From positions 1 to 64,000 of the forward strand of contig NZ_AWQQ01000046.1 of the NCBI RefSeq assembly GCF_002607855.1: 64,000 bases of DNA, given 5' to 3'. The translations under genes and the position numbers were made by a program. Under the pieces are notes generated by a model that was given only the letters and a program-made list of their open reading frames with translations, was not told the DNA's origin and ran no database searches. Within the stretch, counting starts at the first letter, position 1. The number at the start of each line of letters is the position of its first letter. Positions 8,403 through 18,324 of the stretch are shown piece by piece. The stretch comes from Desulforamulus profundi (lineage in GTDB: Bacteria; Bacillota_B; Desulfotomaculia; Desulfotomaculales; Desulfotomaculaceae).

Positions 8403-8434
8403 AAAAACCAGGAGGAAATATTTCCTCCTGTTTC
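8403..8434 (-). terminator. Rho-independent terminator of the CAP-domain gene
   Basis: A perfect 22-bp palindrome (8409-8430, CAGGAGGAAAT/ATTTCCTCCTG) is followed on the minus strand by a run of T. It is downstream of the stop at 8496. Confidence 0.8.
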
Positions 8435-8495
8435 CTTATTATGGTTATGGCCTTCGGACAAGTTCACCGTTTTGTCCAAAGAAGGCTGTTTAATA

Positions 8496-9404
8496 CTACC
8501 GGCGGGCAAACATCTGCACCCAGATGTATCCATAACCGTTATAACTCTGGTAAATACCCACGCCGATTTCGTTGTAGTTGCCATTCAGAATGTTGGCCCT
8601 GTGGCCGGGGCTGTTCATCCAGTCCTGCACAACCTGGGCAGCGGTTCTCTGACCCATAGCAATGTTCTCACCGGCAGCGGTGTAGCTGATGCCGTACTTG
8701 CGCATCATATCGAAGGGGGAGCCATAAGTGGGAGAAGTATGGGAGAAATACCTGTTTTTATACATATCCTGGGCCTTGATCATGGCCACATTGGTGAGAT
8801 CTTGTTTTGCCGCCAACGGCTTCAGACCGTGCTTCGCCCTTTCCACATTCACCAAGTCCACTACCTGCTGCTGCAGGTCATTCATAAAGGAAGCAGGCTG
8901 CTGGGGCTGCTGTGGTTGTTGTGGCTGTTCTTGGGGCTGCTGCGGCTGTTCCCCTTGCTTGGTAGCCAGCAGCTGTACACAAAACTTGCCGGCATCGGTA
9001 TCTGCAATCACGATGCCGATACGGTTGTATTTGGCGTTGAGAATGGAGCGGCTGCCATAGTATTTCAGTTGTTTATCAACCATGGACTTGGCATCGCTGC
9101 CGCACACAATGGTTTGTCCCAGGGAAGTGTAACCGCCGTTTTTAGCAATTTGCAATAACATGCTGGAATTTGGGATTTGACCGGTTTTCTGGTAGTAATC
9201 CAGGTTGTTGGCCGCTTGCGCGGACAATTCAGAGTCGTAGGTAAGAGGAGCAAGGCCTGCCTGGGCTCTCGCCTGGTTCACCAGTGCGACCATATCCTGG
9301 TCGTCTCCGGCTGCCGCCGGGGCGGCCTGGGGAGTCATGAAGGGCAACAGAACAGTAAACAGGGTCGCCAGGAACACGGAAACCTTTTTGAGTCGGTACT
9401 GCAT
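8496..9404 (-). CDS. Secreted CAP (SCP/PR1-like) domain protein, YkwD type
   Basis: A 302-residue protein with a signal peptide at about 1-32 (basic head, LATLFTVLLPFMT core, AxA-type cleavage). Residues about 37-155 are a degenerate CAP-like domain (LVNQARAQAGLAPLTYD). A Q/P repeat linker follows, then a complete CAP domain at about 180-302 with LVNVERAKHGLKPL, the H in YFSHTSP, GENIA and SPGHRANIL. The start at 9404 is preferred over the open frame to 9533 because AAAGGAG and the signal peptide fit it. The upstream DNA is a c-di-AMP riboswitch, which commonly controls cell-wall genes, so a wall-associated role is likely. Confidence 0.85.
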   Translation of the reverse strand: MQYRLKKVSVFLATLFTVLLPFMTPQAAPAAAGDDQDMVALVNQARAQAGLAPLTYDSELSAQAANNLDYYQKTGQIPNSSMLLQIAKNGGYTSLGQTIVCGSDAKSMVDKQLKYYGSRSILNAKYNRIGIVIADTDAGKFCVQLLATKQGEQPQQPQEQPQQPQQPQQPASFMNDLQQQVVDLVNVERAKHGLKPLAAKQDLTNVAMIKAQDMYKNRYFSHTSPTYGSPFDMMRKYGISYTAAGENIAMGQRTAAQVVQDWMNSPGHRANILNGNYNEIGVGIYQSYNGYGYIWVQMFARR

Positions 9405-9422
9405 TTGTTTTCTCCTTTCCTT

Positions 9423-9545
9423 TTTGCCTCCGGAGTTAGCTGACGGGTTCGGGCAAAGGAAGTCCCTACCTAACGAGCGAGGATTCACCCCAAAATTGGT
9501 TCCTCCGTACCCGGGTTTACCGGGATTCGGCATTTTTTCAGTTTC
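9423..9545 (-). promoter_or_regulatory. c-di-AMP riboswitch (ydaO/yuaA class)
   Basis: The minus strand carries the conserved core pieces in order: GCCGAATCC, ACCCGGGTACGGAGGAACCAA, GGGGTGAATC, then AGGGACTTCC, GCCCGAACCCGTCAGCTAA. These match the ydaO-yuaA motif closely. In this class c-di-AMP binding usually turns the downstream gene off. It sits immediately upstream of the CAP-domain protein, whose ribosome site follows at about 9412-9418. Confidence 0.9.
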
Positions 9546-9710
9546 TTGGCATTCAACCTAAGCCTGTCCTAAATATACAAAAAAATGGCTGATCTTACAA
9601 AAGCCGTAATCCCTGTCATTAATTGAACTGTTTAACTGGTTTAGGATATTGTCGAATTTCCTGGGGAAAATCTTATTTTTAGGCACTCATACCAACTATT
9701 CCCATACAAC

Positions 9711-9740
9711 AAAACCCCGTAACTTTCGTCCCGGGGTTTT
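9711..9740 (-). terminator. Rho-independent terminator
   Basis: Hairpin AAAACCCCG/CGGGGTTTT with an 11-nt loop, 10 bp after the stop of the protease gene at 9750. Confidence 0.85.
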
Positions 9741-9749
9741 ATCCATAGT

Positions 9750-10756
9750 TTAAAGCTCTATATTTAATTTGTCCAGCACGGTTTGAATGTGATTAAAAAC
9801 CGTTACCTTGTCGGATCCTGCAAACAATAATCCAACGGCTTTGTTTTCCTCGTTCAGCACCAGGGAGCCGCTGTCGCCCCCCTGGGATTTCATGTCTGTA
9901 ACCACCTGGTCACTGAAATAAGCGGTGCTGTCATCATCCAGCTTTACTTCCATGGTGGCCCCCACGGCGGTCACCGTTCCCCGGGTGATGCCTGTGGTCC
10001 TGCCGCTTTTTACCACCTTCATGCCTGGTTTTGCCTGGGCCGTGCCCTCCACCCTGCCAATGCCCACAATTTCGTCGGTGATCAGGTCCGGTCTGAGGGG
10101 CCGGGCCACCGCGCAGTCCACAATATTGGGTGTGCCCCCGCGTTTAAAGAATCTAAGCTGGTAATTGAGCCGGATGGCCCGCACCAGGACATTGGCAATA
10201 CGGCTGCGCCGTTGGCAACCGGGCAGGTGGCAGGGGCTTCCCCCTTTTGCAGGGGAATGTACCGCAGCAGGGTGGCGATGCGGTCTTCCCGGGTGCCGCC
10301 GTCATATTCGCCGGGCTGCAAGATGGGATCGCCGAGGGCGGACCGGCCGTCCTTGCCGTTGGTGGCATTGGCCAGGATATGGTTATTGGACAGGATGAGC
10401 GGTTCTCCGGTGCTTCGGTCACGCACCACCGCCCCAAAGGTACCCGCCGTTACCCGGTAATGGCCGATGCTAATGCCCGGTTGGGCCGGCCTGACGTGCT
10501 TGGTTCTTTCTTCGCCCAACAGGCGCACTTCACCAATTTCAATGACATCGGTTTCCAACTCGTTGATTCTGTAGGGAACCATATGCTCCCTGCTGAGGTT
10601 CTCGGGGGTCTCTTTCTTTTTCACAAAAATAATAATGGCCAGCCTTTCGGTCCGCTCCATGCCCACATGCTTGTGGCCAACTCCTACCCCCACAACGTTT
10701 TTCATGCCAAGCAAGCGCCACTTGGCCTTTTCCAGGGTCTTGAAAAACTTATCCAT
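9750..10756 (-). CDS. Trypsin-like serine protease, cytoplasmic, frameshifted
   Basis: Two overlapping frames (10082-10756 and 9750-10184) encode successive parts of one protein of about 335 residues. A single-base loss near 10200 explains the break, since IANVLVRAIRLNY continues the domain. The catalytic residues are His in LSNNHIL, Asp in NIVDCAVARP and Ser in GGDSGSLV. There is no signal peptide. The early segment NVVGVGVGHK is common in this family of intracellular chymotrypsin-fold proteases. It lies between yabG and the CAP gene with its own terminator. The substrate is unknown. Confidence 0.75.
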
Positions 10757-10824
10757 AAAGGAAATCCCTCCCTAAAATGTCCTAGACCATCATATGCGGT
10801 ACAGCAGGAAGGGGTACTACAGTT

Positions 10825-11735
10825 TTAGCAATCTGTTCTGGGAACTCCCAGGCGGTGTTTCCCCCTGGTTTCTACACCGCCGATACCGTCAAAACCTGTG
10901 ATGGTGCTCTTAATGATATCCCGAATGGCGATGGGGTCATGGATAGACGTGTAGGCAATCTTTTCTACCACAAACACCGGGTCATAGGCGTGAATTAAAA
11001 CTCTCTTGGGTGAACTGGCGAAGTTGGCGCCGTAACTCAAAATGGCTTCATAGCAGGACTGGCAGGCCCCGGCGAAAATCACCAGGTCATCCCGGCTCTT
11101 TTCAAAGGAGCGGGCAATCTTTACCGCTTCAATAAAATACTTGCTGTTGTGGTAATTGTTTACGTCGGATAAATCTTTGGCACCTTTTTTTAGGCCGTCA
11201 TGCCCGGTCAGTACGAGGATATCCGGGTAGTGTTTTTCCAGCAGCGCTAAAACTCTCTTTGGCTGATCTTCCTCATGAATGGCGTAGCGAAGGCGGGGAT
11301 GGAGAGGTTGCGGTAGGTGGTCATGCATAAATCCAAATAATCCTTATCCCCGTCTAGGTGCAGTACTGAACCGGGCACATCAAAACCCTCTATTTCATCA
11401 TCACACTTCTCTCCATCTGTCGAGCGACTCACAGAGCAGAGACCGTCGGTACACCTTTTAAGCCTGTCTTTACGTTCTTCTGAACGTCTTTTCATGACAC
11501 GGTCCATAACTTCCGCATTTTTTCTTAATGTCTGGGTCCAATATTTGGCAACATCTTTAGGGTCGATTTTTACCAGGTCATCAACTACCGAACTGGCAAC
11601 CAACCGTATGTCCAAACCTTTGAGAACAGCATAGTCCTTGCCGTCATCGCCACGGTGAAGGCTGGTGACTTTAAAAAAAACATCATTGCCGTAGGATTTG
11701 CGGGCAACCATGTCGCCCTCCTGTATTTTTGACAC
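10825..11735 (-). CDS. yabG: Sporulation-specific protease YabG, frameshifted
   Basis: The frames 11247-11735 and 10825-11328 together give a protein of about 300 residues that follows B. subtilis YabG: GDMVARKSYG at the start, VLHLDGDKDYL in the middle, PDILVLTGHD, FAGACQSCYEA, GANFASSPKRV and the end GIGGVETRG. One missing G near 11288 restores the frame. YabG is a cysteine-type protease made under sigma-K in the mother cell; it processes coat proteins before cross-linking. The start is GTG at 11735, behind GGGGGGTAGG, as the family alignment supports. In B. subtilis yabG is next to rsmA; here OsmC and YkuK genes intervene. Confidence 0.9.
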
Positions 11736-11861
11736 GGTCCTACCCCCCTTTCATGTTTTACTGCATCTTATGTTAAGTATCTTAGGGTTGTGAATGTCTG
11801 CGGTGATTCTTTGGGATATAATAGAAATCGAAAAAGATTTTTTAAAGGGAGGAGATCCAGG

Positions 11862-12308
11862 ATGTTTTCGGGTAAGGTAAACTGGCACGGGGGTATGTGC
11901 TTTGAGGGGACCAGTGGTTCCAACCACAAAATTATGATGGATACCGGCAAAGAGATGGGCGGCACAGACCGGGGGGCCCGGCCTACGGAAATCTTGCTGA
12001 TGTCCCTGGCCGGCTGCAGCGGCATTGATGTGGTTCACATTTTGGAAAAGATGCACCTAACCATCGATGAGTTTGCCATCTCGGTGGAGGGAGACCGGGC
12101 TGCCACAGAGCCGAAATTCTTTACGGAGATTCGCCTGCTTTATTCTCTCAAGGGCGCGGCCTTAACCCAGGAAAAGGTAGAACGCGCCATCCGCCTCTCC
12201 CAGGAGAAATACTGCTCCATCGCCAATAACCTGAACAAGGTGAGCAGAATTGTGTTTGCTTACGAGCTGAATGGGGAGAGATATCCAAAAGAGGGGTGGA
12301 TGGCCTAA
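11862..12308 (+). CDS. OsmC/Ohr family protein
   Basis: A 148-residue protein with the OsmC fold. The two family cysteines are at about 52 (SLAGCSGIDV) and 118 (EKYCSIAN). OsmC/Ohr proteins use this pair as a thiol peroxidase for organic hydroperoxides. The N-terminal strand GTSGSNHKIMMD and GGTDRGARPTEILL are typical of the YhfA-like subgroup. The start is the ATG at 11862 behind GGGAGGAG. It is one of the few + strand genes, divergent from yabG. A role in oxidative-stress defence is likely but the substrate is not known. Confidence 0.8.
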   Translation: MFSGKVNWHGGMCFEGTSGSNHKIMMDTGKEMGGTDRGARPTEILLMSLAGCSGIDVVHILEKMHLTIDEFAISVEGDRAATEPKFFTEIRLLYSLKGAALTQEKVERAIRLSQEKYCSIANNLNKVSRIVFAYELNGERYPKEGWMA

Positions 12309-12484
12309 CGGCCGGTCGTCGGCATGTCGCAGTTCGCTTTTGGCTGTTGGCCGTGGCCCCAAAGCCTTGAAAATAAAGACTTTAATCACATCTAAAAGTC
12401 TACACTGCAAATGGCATTTTTTAGTACAAATCCAGTAAAATCAAGGCTTTAAGGAATATTTATGGTTGAACATCGTTGTCAGAC

Positions 12485-12516
12485 AAAAAATCCCTACCTT
12501 TTTGGTAGGGGGTTTT
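12485..12516 (-). terminator. Rho-independent terminator of ykuK-like gene
   Basis: Hairpin CCCTACC/GGTAGGG flanked by A and T runs, beginning at the stop codon at 12515. Confidence 0.85.
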
Positions 12517-12985
12517 ACTTGGTGTACCGATCTGCCACGCTGGAAGCAGCAAAGGAGTCCGGTTTAATTTTTGCCTCGAAGCCGCTGCCGGTGACCATGC
12601 CCACCACTTCCCGGATTAACTCCTTTGTCTCACCCTGGTGGCCAACGTCGATATGGATTTCCACATTGGTGTCCTCAACGCCGCCCAGCGCCAACAGGTT
12701 GGTGATTTTGGCGCCCAGTTCAAGGCTCATGCTGGTTTCGTAAAAGATTTTCTGGCGTAAACTCTTAATTTTTCTCTGTGTGTTTTTCCGGTAGTAAAAG
12801 CGGGCACCCTTTCCTTTGCGATGAACGATAACCGCCGTAACAAAGCAAGTCTCACGCCGCACCTGGGAGTCCGTCCCCACCACGATCTTATAGGAAGAGC
12901 AGGGAAGACCTTTAATATAAGCCAGGATGTCATCCATCATCTCTTCAAAGTTCATTTTTCCTTTGGAAGGGCTGATAAAACTCAT
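12515..12985 (-). CDS. RNase H-like protein of the YkuK/DUF458 family
   Basis: This 156-residue protein matches the DUF458 (RNase_H-like) family of Firmicutes. It has the start SFISPSKGKM, the first acidic motif VVGTDSQV (Asp about 43 of the RNase H fold), and EIHIDVGHQGETKELI toward the end. B. subtilis YkuK is about 170 residues. The biochemical activity is unproven. The ATG at 12985 is preceded by a G-rich site. It lies between rsmA and yabG on the same strand and has a terminator right at its stop. Confidence 0.8.
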   Translation of the reverse strand: MSFISPSKGKMNFEEMMDDILAYIKGLPCSSYKIVVGTDSQVRRETCFVTAVIVHRKGKGARFYYRKNTQRKIKSLRQKIFYETSMSLELGAKITNLLALGGVEDTNVEIHIDVGHQGETKELIREVVGMVTGSGFEAKIKPDSFAASSVADRYTK

Positions 12986-13013
12986 TATTGCCTCCCTGTG
13001 CTATTAGGCATTT

Positions 13014-13902
13014 TTACCGCGTTCCGCTGTACGCTGACCAAAAGGTATTGGCCAGATCGGCAAACTCCTGCAAAGACAAGGTTTCGCCCCTTCTGGCAGG
13101 GTCGATGCCTGTTTTCGAAAGCACTTCAAGCCATGTTTCCCTGGCGGCCAGTCCTGAGCCGGTCAGGGAATTGAGCAGGGTCTTGCGCCGCTGCCCGAAG
13201 GCGGCCCTGACCACCTTGAAAAACAGCTCTTCACTGGTCACATCAACGGGAGGGGCCTCTCTTTTTGTTAACCGGACCACCGCCGAATCCACATCCGGGG
13301 CAGGGTAAAAGACGGTTTTGGGGACCCTGACCACAATCTCCGGCACGGTATAATACTGTACCGCCACACTGAGGCTGCCGTAGTCCTTCCCCCCCGGGGA
13401 GGCCTGCAGACGGTCCGCCACTTCCCTTTGCATCATAACCACCAACCGCTCCAGATTGAAGCCGTTGGTCAGCAGGTGCATAAGAAGAGGCGTAGTGATG
13501 TAATAGGCAGATTCGCCACCAGTTTGTATTTTTTACCCTGACGTCCAAATACGCCTGCGGTGCGCTCCTCAGCCAGCCGGTCAAAATCAACCTTTAAGGC
13601 ATCCCCGTGAACCACCTCGGCATTGGGAAAATCCGCCAGGGTTTCCTGCAGGATTGGCAGCAGGTTCTGGTCCAATTCCACCGCGATCACTCTACCGGCG
13701 GAACGGGCCAACCTTCTGGTCAGCACCCCCAGGCCCGGCCCGATTTCAAAGGTTAAATCCTGTTCGGTCAAGTCCGCAAAACGCACAATCTTTTCGATGA
13801 TATTGGCATCCATTAAAAAATTCTGCCCAGCGCCTTGCGCACCTTGAAACCATGTGCCTGGATGATTTTTCTGACAGCCGACGGCGAAGTCAATTCCCGC
13901 AA
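13014..13902 (-). CDS. rsmA: 16S rRNA (adenine1518/1519-N6) dimethyltransferase RsmA (KsgA), two frameshifts
   Basis: Three frame segments give one KsgA of about 295 residues. The N-terminus reads ...GFKVRKALGQNFLMDANI once a base lost near 13826 is restored. The SAM-binding part has EIGPGLGVLTRRL and VVHGDAL. The catalytic motif NLPYYITTPLL needs one base near 13506. The C-terminal domain has FGQRRKTLLNSL. The enzyme dimethylates two adenines of helix 45 of 16S rRNA. The start is most likely the TTG at 13902; an in-frame stop lies further up. Synteny with yabG and the yabE-like genes supports the call. Confidence 0.85.
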
Positions 13903-13931
13903 TGTAGGATCCGATCCTTCCTAATAAATAT

Positions 13932-13961
13932 TGTATAATTCTATTATATCCTGTATGTCAA
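13932..13961 (-). promoter_or_regulatory. Probable sigma-A promoter of rsmA
   Basis: On the minus strand a perfect TTGACA (13956-13961) is followed after 17-18 bases by TTATAC/TATACA (13932-13938), about 30 bases before the rsmA start. Confidence 0.6.
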
Positions 13962-14018
13962 CCCTACTACCAATTAAATTCAAATTAGGGCAGTGTTAAT
14001 AAATTGTTGGGGTACCAC

Positions 14019-14669
14019 TTACGCCTTTGCCATTTCCTGCCGCAAGGCCGCCACCTTGGCCCCGATGTCCGCCGCCCCGACGATTTCTGTCACCAGGGCG
14101 ATGCACAGGGCGCCCCGGGCGGCCACTTGCCGGATGTTGTGCTCCTTGATGCCGCCAATGGCCACAAAGGGCAAATTCACCTGCTTCACTACATACTCCA
14201 GGTACTCCAATCCCACCGGGTCGCAGACATCTTTCTTGGTGCGGGTGGCAAAAATGGGGCCAACGCCGATATAATCCACGCCCGCTGCCAGGGCTGCCCG
14301 GGCCTGATCCGGCGAGTGGGTGGACAGGCCGATCAGCCGCTCCTCTCCTACCAACCGGCGCACCTTCTCCGGGGGCAGGTCATCCTGGCCGATATGGACC
14401 CCGTCGGCATCCACCAGCAGGGCCAGGTCGATGTCGTCATTCACAATAAAGGTGACACCGGCCGGGCGGGTCAGTTCTCGGATGACGGTGCACTCCTCAT
14501 ATTTCTCCCGAGCCTTTTTTTCCTTTTCCCGGTATTGAATAATTTTAATGCCGGCGGCGATCATCTGGCGCACCACCTGGATGTTGTCTCGGCCCCGGGA
14601 ATATTCCTCGGCAGTGATGCCGTAAATGCCGCTGTTAAAAAATTCGGTCAGACCCCTTTTAACGGTCAT
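14019..14669 (-). CDS. thiE: Thiamine-phosphate synthase ThiE
   Basis: This 216-residue TIM-barrel enzyme joins HMP-pyrophosphate and thiazole phosphate to give thiamine phosphate. Visible motifs are IKIIQYREKEK, VNDDIDLALLVDADGVHIGQDD, the phosphate loop YIGVGPIFATRTK and VAIGGI. Length is normal. It is the last gene of the thiDSGHFE operon and overlaps the 3' end of thiF by 11 bp, which suggests coupled translation. It is controlled by the TPP riboswitch at the head of the operon. Confidence 0.92.
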   Translation of the reverse strand: MTVKRGLTEFFNSGIYGITAEEYSRGRDNIQVVRQMIAAGIKIIQYREKEKKAREKYEECTVIRELTRPAGVTFIVNDDIDLALLVDADGVHIGQDDLPPEKVRRLVGEERLIGLSTHSPDQARAALAAGVDYIGVGPIFATRTKKDVCDPVGLEYLEYVVKQVNLPFVAIGGIKEHNIRQVAARGALCIALVTEIVGAADIGAKVAALRQEMAKA

Positions 14670-15290
14670 TTTCTTTCACCTCACACTTTCCTAAAAAGTA
14701 ACTCAGCACCACATCGGCCTGTTTGGCCGCTGTAATAACCACCGCCGGGGCCACCGGCGGGCAATGGGGCTGCACTTCCGACACCAGGTCCCCCACCAGG
14801 TAAAAATGCTCCTTGACCTTGCGAATTTTGATGGCATCGGTGTTTCCCCAGCCGGCCAGCCCGGAAGCCGCCACCAGAAGCTTGCCGGACAAAAGGTAAG
14901 ACTCCACCACCAGTTTTTTGTATTCAGGCCGGTCCAGGGCCTCAATAACTGCATGGCTGTCCTCAAACAGGGTGCCGATATTGTCCGGTTCAATTTTTAC
15001 CTGCAGCGTATCCACCGGATGTCGGGGTTAATTTGCAGGAGATTCTTTTTGAGGGCCGCCACCTTGGTTTCCCCCACCTGGTGGAAAAAGAAAAACTGCC
15101 GGTTCAGGTTGCTGTATTCCACTTCGTCAAAGTCCACGATTTTAAAATTCCTGAAGCCGCTGCGGGCCAGGAACTGGGCGCAGTTGGAACCCAGCCCCCC
15201 TGCCCCGGCAATCCCCACCCGGACCTGTTGGATTTTGGCCAGGGCTGCCGGCCCAAAGACTCCACGCAGCGCTTTTTCAAACTCATTCAT
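14659..15290 (-). CDS. thiF: ThiF-family adenylyltransferase for ThiS, frameshifted
   Basis: Two frames (14997-15290, 14659-15015) combine to about 210 residues. One missing G near 15016 restores NPDIRVDTLQVKIE. The N-terminal half has the Rossmann ATP site VGIAGAGGLGSNCAQ and VDFDEVEYSNLNRQ of the ThiF/MoeB/E1 superfamily. It is shorter than E. coli ThiF (about 250) and I see no CxxC zinc pairs. That matches the short clostridial ThiF that activates the ThiS C-terminus by adenylation. It lies between thiH and thiE in the operon. Confidence 0.85.
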
Positions 15291-15300
15291 GACATACCCC

Positions 15301-16415
15301 TCATTCTAACATCTGCCAATCCTTAAAGACCGGCTGGTAGCCCTGGCTGTAGAGCATGCTGACCATCGCCCGGACATCCCGCTCATCGGAAATATCAAAC
15401 TGGCCCGCAGGCTCTTCCCCCTTGACCCGGCCGCCCACCGCCGTGCAGGACCCGGCGGACATTTTGGTGATCCCCAGTTTTAGCAGCCGGTCCCTCAGGG
15501 CTGCAGATTCCCGGGTGGAAAGGGTGATGCCCCCCCGGGGCATAAACAAACGGAAAGCCAGGATGTACTGCACCAGGTTTTTATCGCTGACCACGACCCT
15601 GGGGGGAAATCCCCCTGCATGGGGCCGCATGCGGGGTGGCGATATGCTGACCTCCACGTCGGTGTAGCGGTTTTGCAAGTAATTGGCATGCAGGCCTGTA
15701 AAAAAGGCCTCGCTCCGCCAGTCATGGAGGCCCAGCAGGCTCCCACATTGACGGTCCGCATGCCGGCCCGGCAGGCCCGCTCCGGGGCCTCTAGGCGCCA
15801 GTAATAATCCCGCTTGGGACCGGCCAGGTGCAGTTGGCCATAGACGGCCTCATCGTAGACCTCCTGGTAAAGAGTCAACCCGTCGACGCCGGCGGCAATG
15901 AGTTCCGCATATTCCGCTTCCTCCAGGGGGTAAATTTCGATGCTGATGGAGGTAAAGTAGTTTTTCAACACCTTTACGCAGTCCCGGATGTAGGACACCG
16001 GGGAATGCTGCCGGGATTCGCCGGTAAGGATTAGGATGTGCTTCAATCCGGTGGCGGCAATGATGGCTGCCTCGGCTTCCACTTCCCGGGTGGTCAGCTT
16101 TTCCCGCTTGATGTGATTCTGCACGCCGAAGCCACAGTAAACGCATTTGTTGACACAATAATTGGCCAGGTACATCGGCGTGTAGAGAAGAATGACCCGC
16201 CCGAAATGCTGCACCGTCAGGCGGTGTGCCCGCTGGGCCATTTCTTCCAGGTGCTCTTCGGCAACCGGTGACAGCAAAGCCAGGTAGTCCAACTCCGACA
16301 GCCGGTCTTTGTAAATAATGCTCCGGATATCCTCACAGGTTATACCGTTAAAAAAACCGTCATAATCAAAATCCCTGTAGCGCAGGGTTTCCTGGTAAAA
16401 ACTCACGGCCCCCAC
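15301..16415 (-). CDS. thiH: 2-iminoacetate synthase ThiH (radical SAM), frameshifted
   Basis: Frames 15495-16415 and 15301-15678 together make about 370 residues, the normal ThiH size. One base lost near 15741 restores [16 protein letters not shown]. The radical-SAM cluster motif is [10 protein letters not shown] (CxxxCxxC). The next pieces ILILTGES and [11 protein letters not shown] are typical of ThiH. It cleaves tyrosine to dehydroglycine for thiazole formation, an oxygen-sensitive route that fits an anaerobe. The ATG at 16415 lies 3 bp after thiG. Confidence 0.9.
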
Positions 16416-16418
16416 TCC

Positions 16419-17192
16419 TTAGTCTTCTCTTAAAAATCCTGTCAGCGGCGAGGAGGCGCTGGCATATTGACGGGCAGCCCCCGGGCCCGCCAAGAAAGCT
16501 GCCCGGCCCGCTTGCACAGCCAGGCCGAAGGCCCTGGCCATAATGACGGGCTCCCGGGCGGTGGCCACGGCGGTGTTGACCAGGACCGCGGCGGCCCCCA
16601 TCTCCATGGCATCGGCAGCCTCGGAGGGTCTGCCGATGCCTGCGTCCACGATGATGGGCAGGGGAATTTCTTCAATTAGGATGCGGACCAGTTCCTTTGT
16701 CTTGAGACCCCGGTTGCTGCCGATGGGCGCCCCCAGGGGCATGACGGCGGCGGCGCCAACCTTTGCCAGTTCTTTGGCCACCATCAAATCCGGGCTCATG
16801 TAGGGAAACACCTGGAACCCATCGGCGGCCAGCACCTCCGTGGCCTTGATGGTTTCGTAGTTGTCCGGCAGCAGGTACCGGTTGTCGGAGATCACTTCGA
16901 TTTTTACCCAGTCCCCGCAGCCCGCCGCCCTGGCCAGCCGGGCAATGCGAATGGCCTCCCGGGCGTTTCTGGCCCCCGAGGTGTTGGGCATGATGACGCA
17001 ATTGGCAGGGATGTGGTTTAAAATGTTTTCTTCTGCAAAATCCGTGTCTACCCGCCGCATGGCCAGGGTGACCACCTGCGAACCTGAAGCCTCCATAATT
17101 TTGGGAATCATTTGATTGGTGGAATACTTACCGGTGCCAAGGAACAACCGGCTTGTTAACTCTTTTCCCCCGATATGAAAAACATCTTGCAT
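16419..17192 (-). CDS. thiG: Thiazole synthase ThiG
   Basis: A 257-residue TIM-barrel protein with the Schiff-base lysine at about 97 (DWVKIEVI). It also shows the N-terminal [50 protein letters not shown] and the C-terminal [11 protein letters not shown]. It builds the thiazole phosphate ring from deoxyxylulose phosphate, dehydroglycine (from ThiH) and ThiS thiocarboxylate. It sits between thiS (4 bp upstream) and thiH. Length is normal. Confidence 0.95.
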   Translation of the reverse strand: MQDVFHIGGKELTSRLFLGTGKYSTNQMIPKIMEASGSQVVTLAMRRVDTDFAEENILNHIPANCVIMPNTSGARNAREAIRIARLARAAGCGDWVKIEVISDNRYLLPDNYETIKATEVLAADGFQVFPYMSPDLMVAKELAKVGAAAVMPLGAPIGSNRGLKTKELVRILIEEIPLPIIVDAGIGRPSEAADAMEMGAAAVLVNTAVATAREPVIMARAFGLAVQAGRAAFLAGPGAARQYASASSPLTGFLRED

Positions 17193-17195
17193 GAT

Positions 17196-17396
17196 TTAAC
17201 CCCCTCCCACAAATCTTAACACTTCGATGACGTCGTTTTCTTTTAACGTAATGTTGGACCACGTTTCCTTCATCACCAGTTGGTAGTTATACTCAACGAT
17301 GACGGTGTCCGGTTTCAGCCCTCGCTGGTTCAGTAGCCGGGCGATGGTGATACCGTCCTCCACAAGGAGTTCCTTGCCGTTATAAAGAATCTTCAA
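17196..17396 (-). CDS. thiS: Sulfur carrier protein ThiS
   Basis: A 66-residue ubiquitin-fold protein ending in the required Gly-Gly (VGGG). ThiF adenylates this C-terminus, which then carries sulfur as a thiocarboxylate to ThiG. Typical motifs are MKILYNGKELLVEDG and NDVIEVLRFVGGG. The ATG at 17396 has AGGAGGT seven bases upstream. It lies 30 bp after thiD and 3 bp before thiG. Confidence 0.92.
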   Translation of the reverse strand: MKILYNGKELLVEDGITIARLLNQRGLKPDTVIVEYNYQLVMKETWSNITLKENDVIEVLRFVGGG

Positions 17397-17426
17397 AAGA
17401 ATTCACCTCCTGCGGGTTACCCGGGT

Positions 17427-18242
17427 TTAGTCGTCATTCAGCCCCGCCTTCTTATATAACGCATAGAAATGATGGGTGGGCCCCACCCCGCGGCCCAATG
17501 CCAGGGAATGGGCAATGGCGGTGCTGATGTATTCTTTGGCCGCGCCGATGGCCTCTGTCATGGCATAGCCCCGGGCTAAATAGGCTGCGATGGCGGAAGA
17601 AAAGGTGCAGCCGGTGCCATGGGTATTTTGGGTGGCGATCCTGGGTCCTTCAAATAAGAGCATCCGGTCCCCGTCATACAGCACATCCACCGCTTCTCCA
17701 GCCAGGTGTCCCCCTTTGACAAGGACATGTCTCGCCCCCAACCCGTAAATCTCCCTGGCCGCCTGTTTCATTTCTTCCACAGTCTTAATGGTGCCCTTGA
17801 CGAGTTCCTCCGCTTCGGGAATGTTGGGGGTTACCACATCCGCCAGGGGCAGCAGCACCCTGACCAGGGCTTTGCAGGCTTCGGGACGCAGCAGTTTGTA
17901 TTTGCTTTTGGATACCATCACCGGGTCCACCACGATGTTTCGGGCCCGGTTCTCCAGTAAACACTTGCTAATAGTTTCAATGATCTCACTGCCGGAGACC
18001 ATGCCGATTTTTACGGCATGCACCTCGATGTCTTCAAAAATACAGTTGATTTGGGCGGCTACCATCTCCACTTCCAGTTCCCTCACCCCGAATACCCCGG
18101 TGGTGTTTTGGGCTGTGACCGCCGTGATGGCGCTCATACCATAGGTCCCCAGGGCACTGAAGGTTTTTAAATCCGCCTGAATACCAGCTCCGCCGCAGGA
18201 ATCGGAACCAGCAATGGTCAATACATTTTTCATCGGCATCAC
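17427..18242 (-). CDS. thiD: Hydroxymethylpyrimidine/phosphomethylpyrimidine kinase ThiD
   Basis: A 271-residue ribokinase-fold enzyme that phosphorylates HMP twice for thiamine assembly. Motifs are TIAGSDSCGGAGIQADLKTF, the anion-hole region VDPVMVSKSK, PNIPEAEEL, VLVKGGHL and the catalytic GTGCTFSSAIAAYLARG. It is the first gene after the TPP riboswitch. Length is normal for ThiD. Confidence 0.95.
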   Translation of the reverse strand: MMPMKNVLTIAGSDSCGGAGIQADLKTFSALGTYGMSAITAVTAQNTTGVFGVRELEVEMVAAQINCIFEDIEVHAVKIGMVSGSEIIETISKCLLENRARNIVVDPVMVSKSKYKLLRPEACKALVRVLLPLADVVTPNIPEAEELVKGTIKTVEEMKQAAREIYGLGARHVLVKGGHLAGEAVDVLYDGDRMLLFEGPRIATQNTHGTGCTFSSAIAAYLARGYAMTEAIGAAKEYISTAIAHSLALGRGVGPTHHFYALYKKAGLNDD

Positions 18243-18276
18243 TCCCTGTGAAAGTCTAAAAAATCATGAAAACGAC

Positions 18277-18312
18277 AAAAGGTGCGCTCCGCAACCCACA
18301 GGAAAGCACACC
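18277..18312 (-). terminator. Likely terminator of the TPP riboswitch expression platform
   Basis: A hairpin GGTGTGC/GCGCACC followed by TTTT on the minus strand lies between the TPP aptamer and thiD, where a ligand-controlled terminator is expected. Confidence 0.6.
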
Positions 18313-18324
18313 GAATGAAACCAT

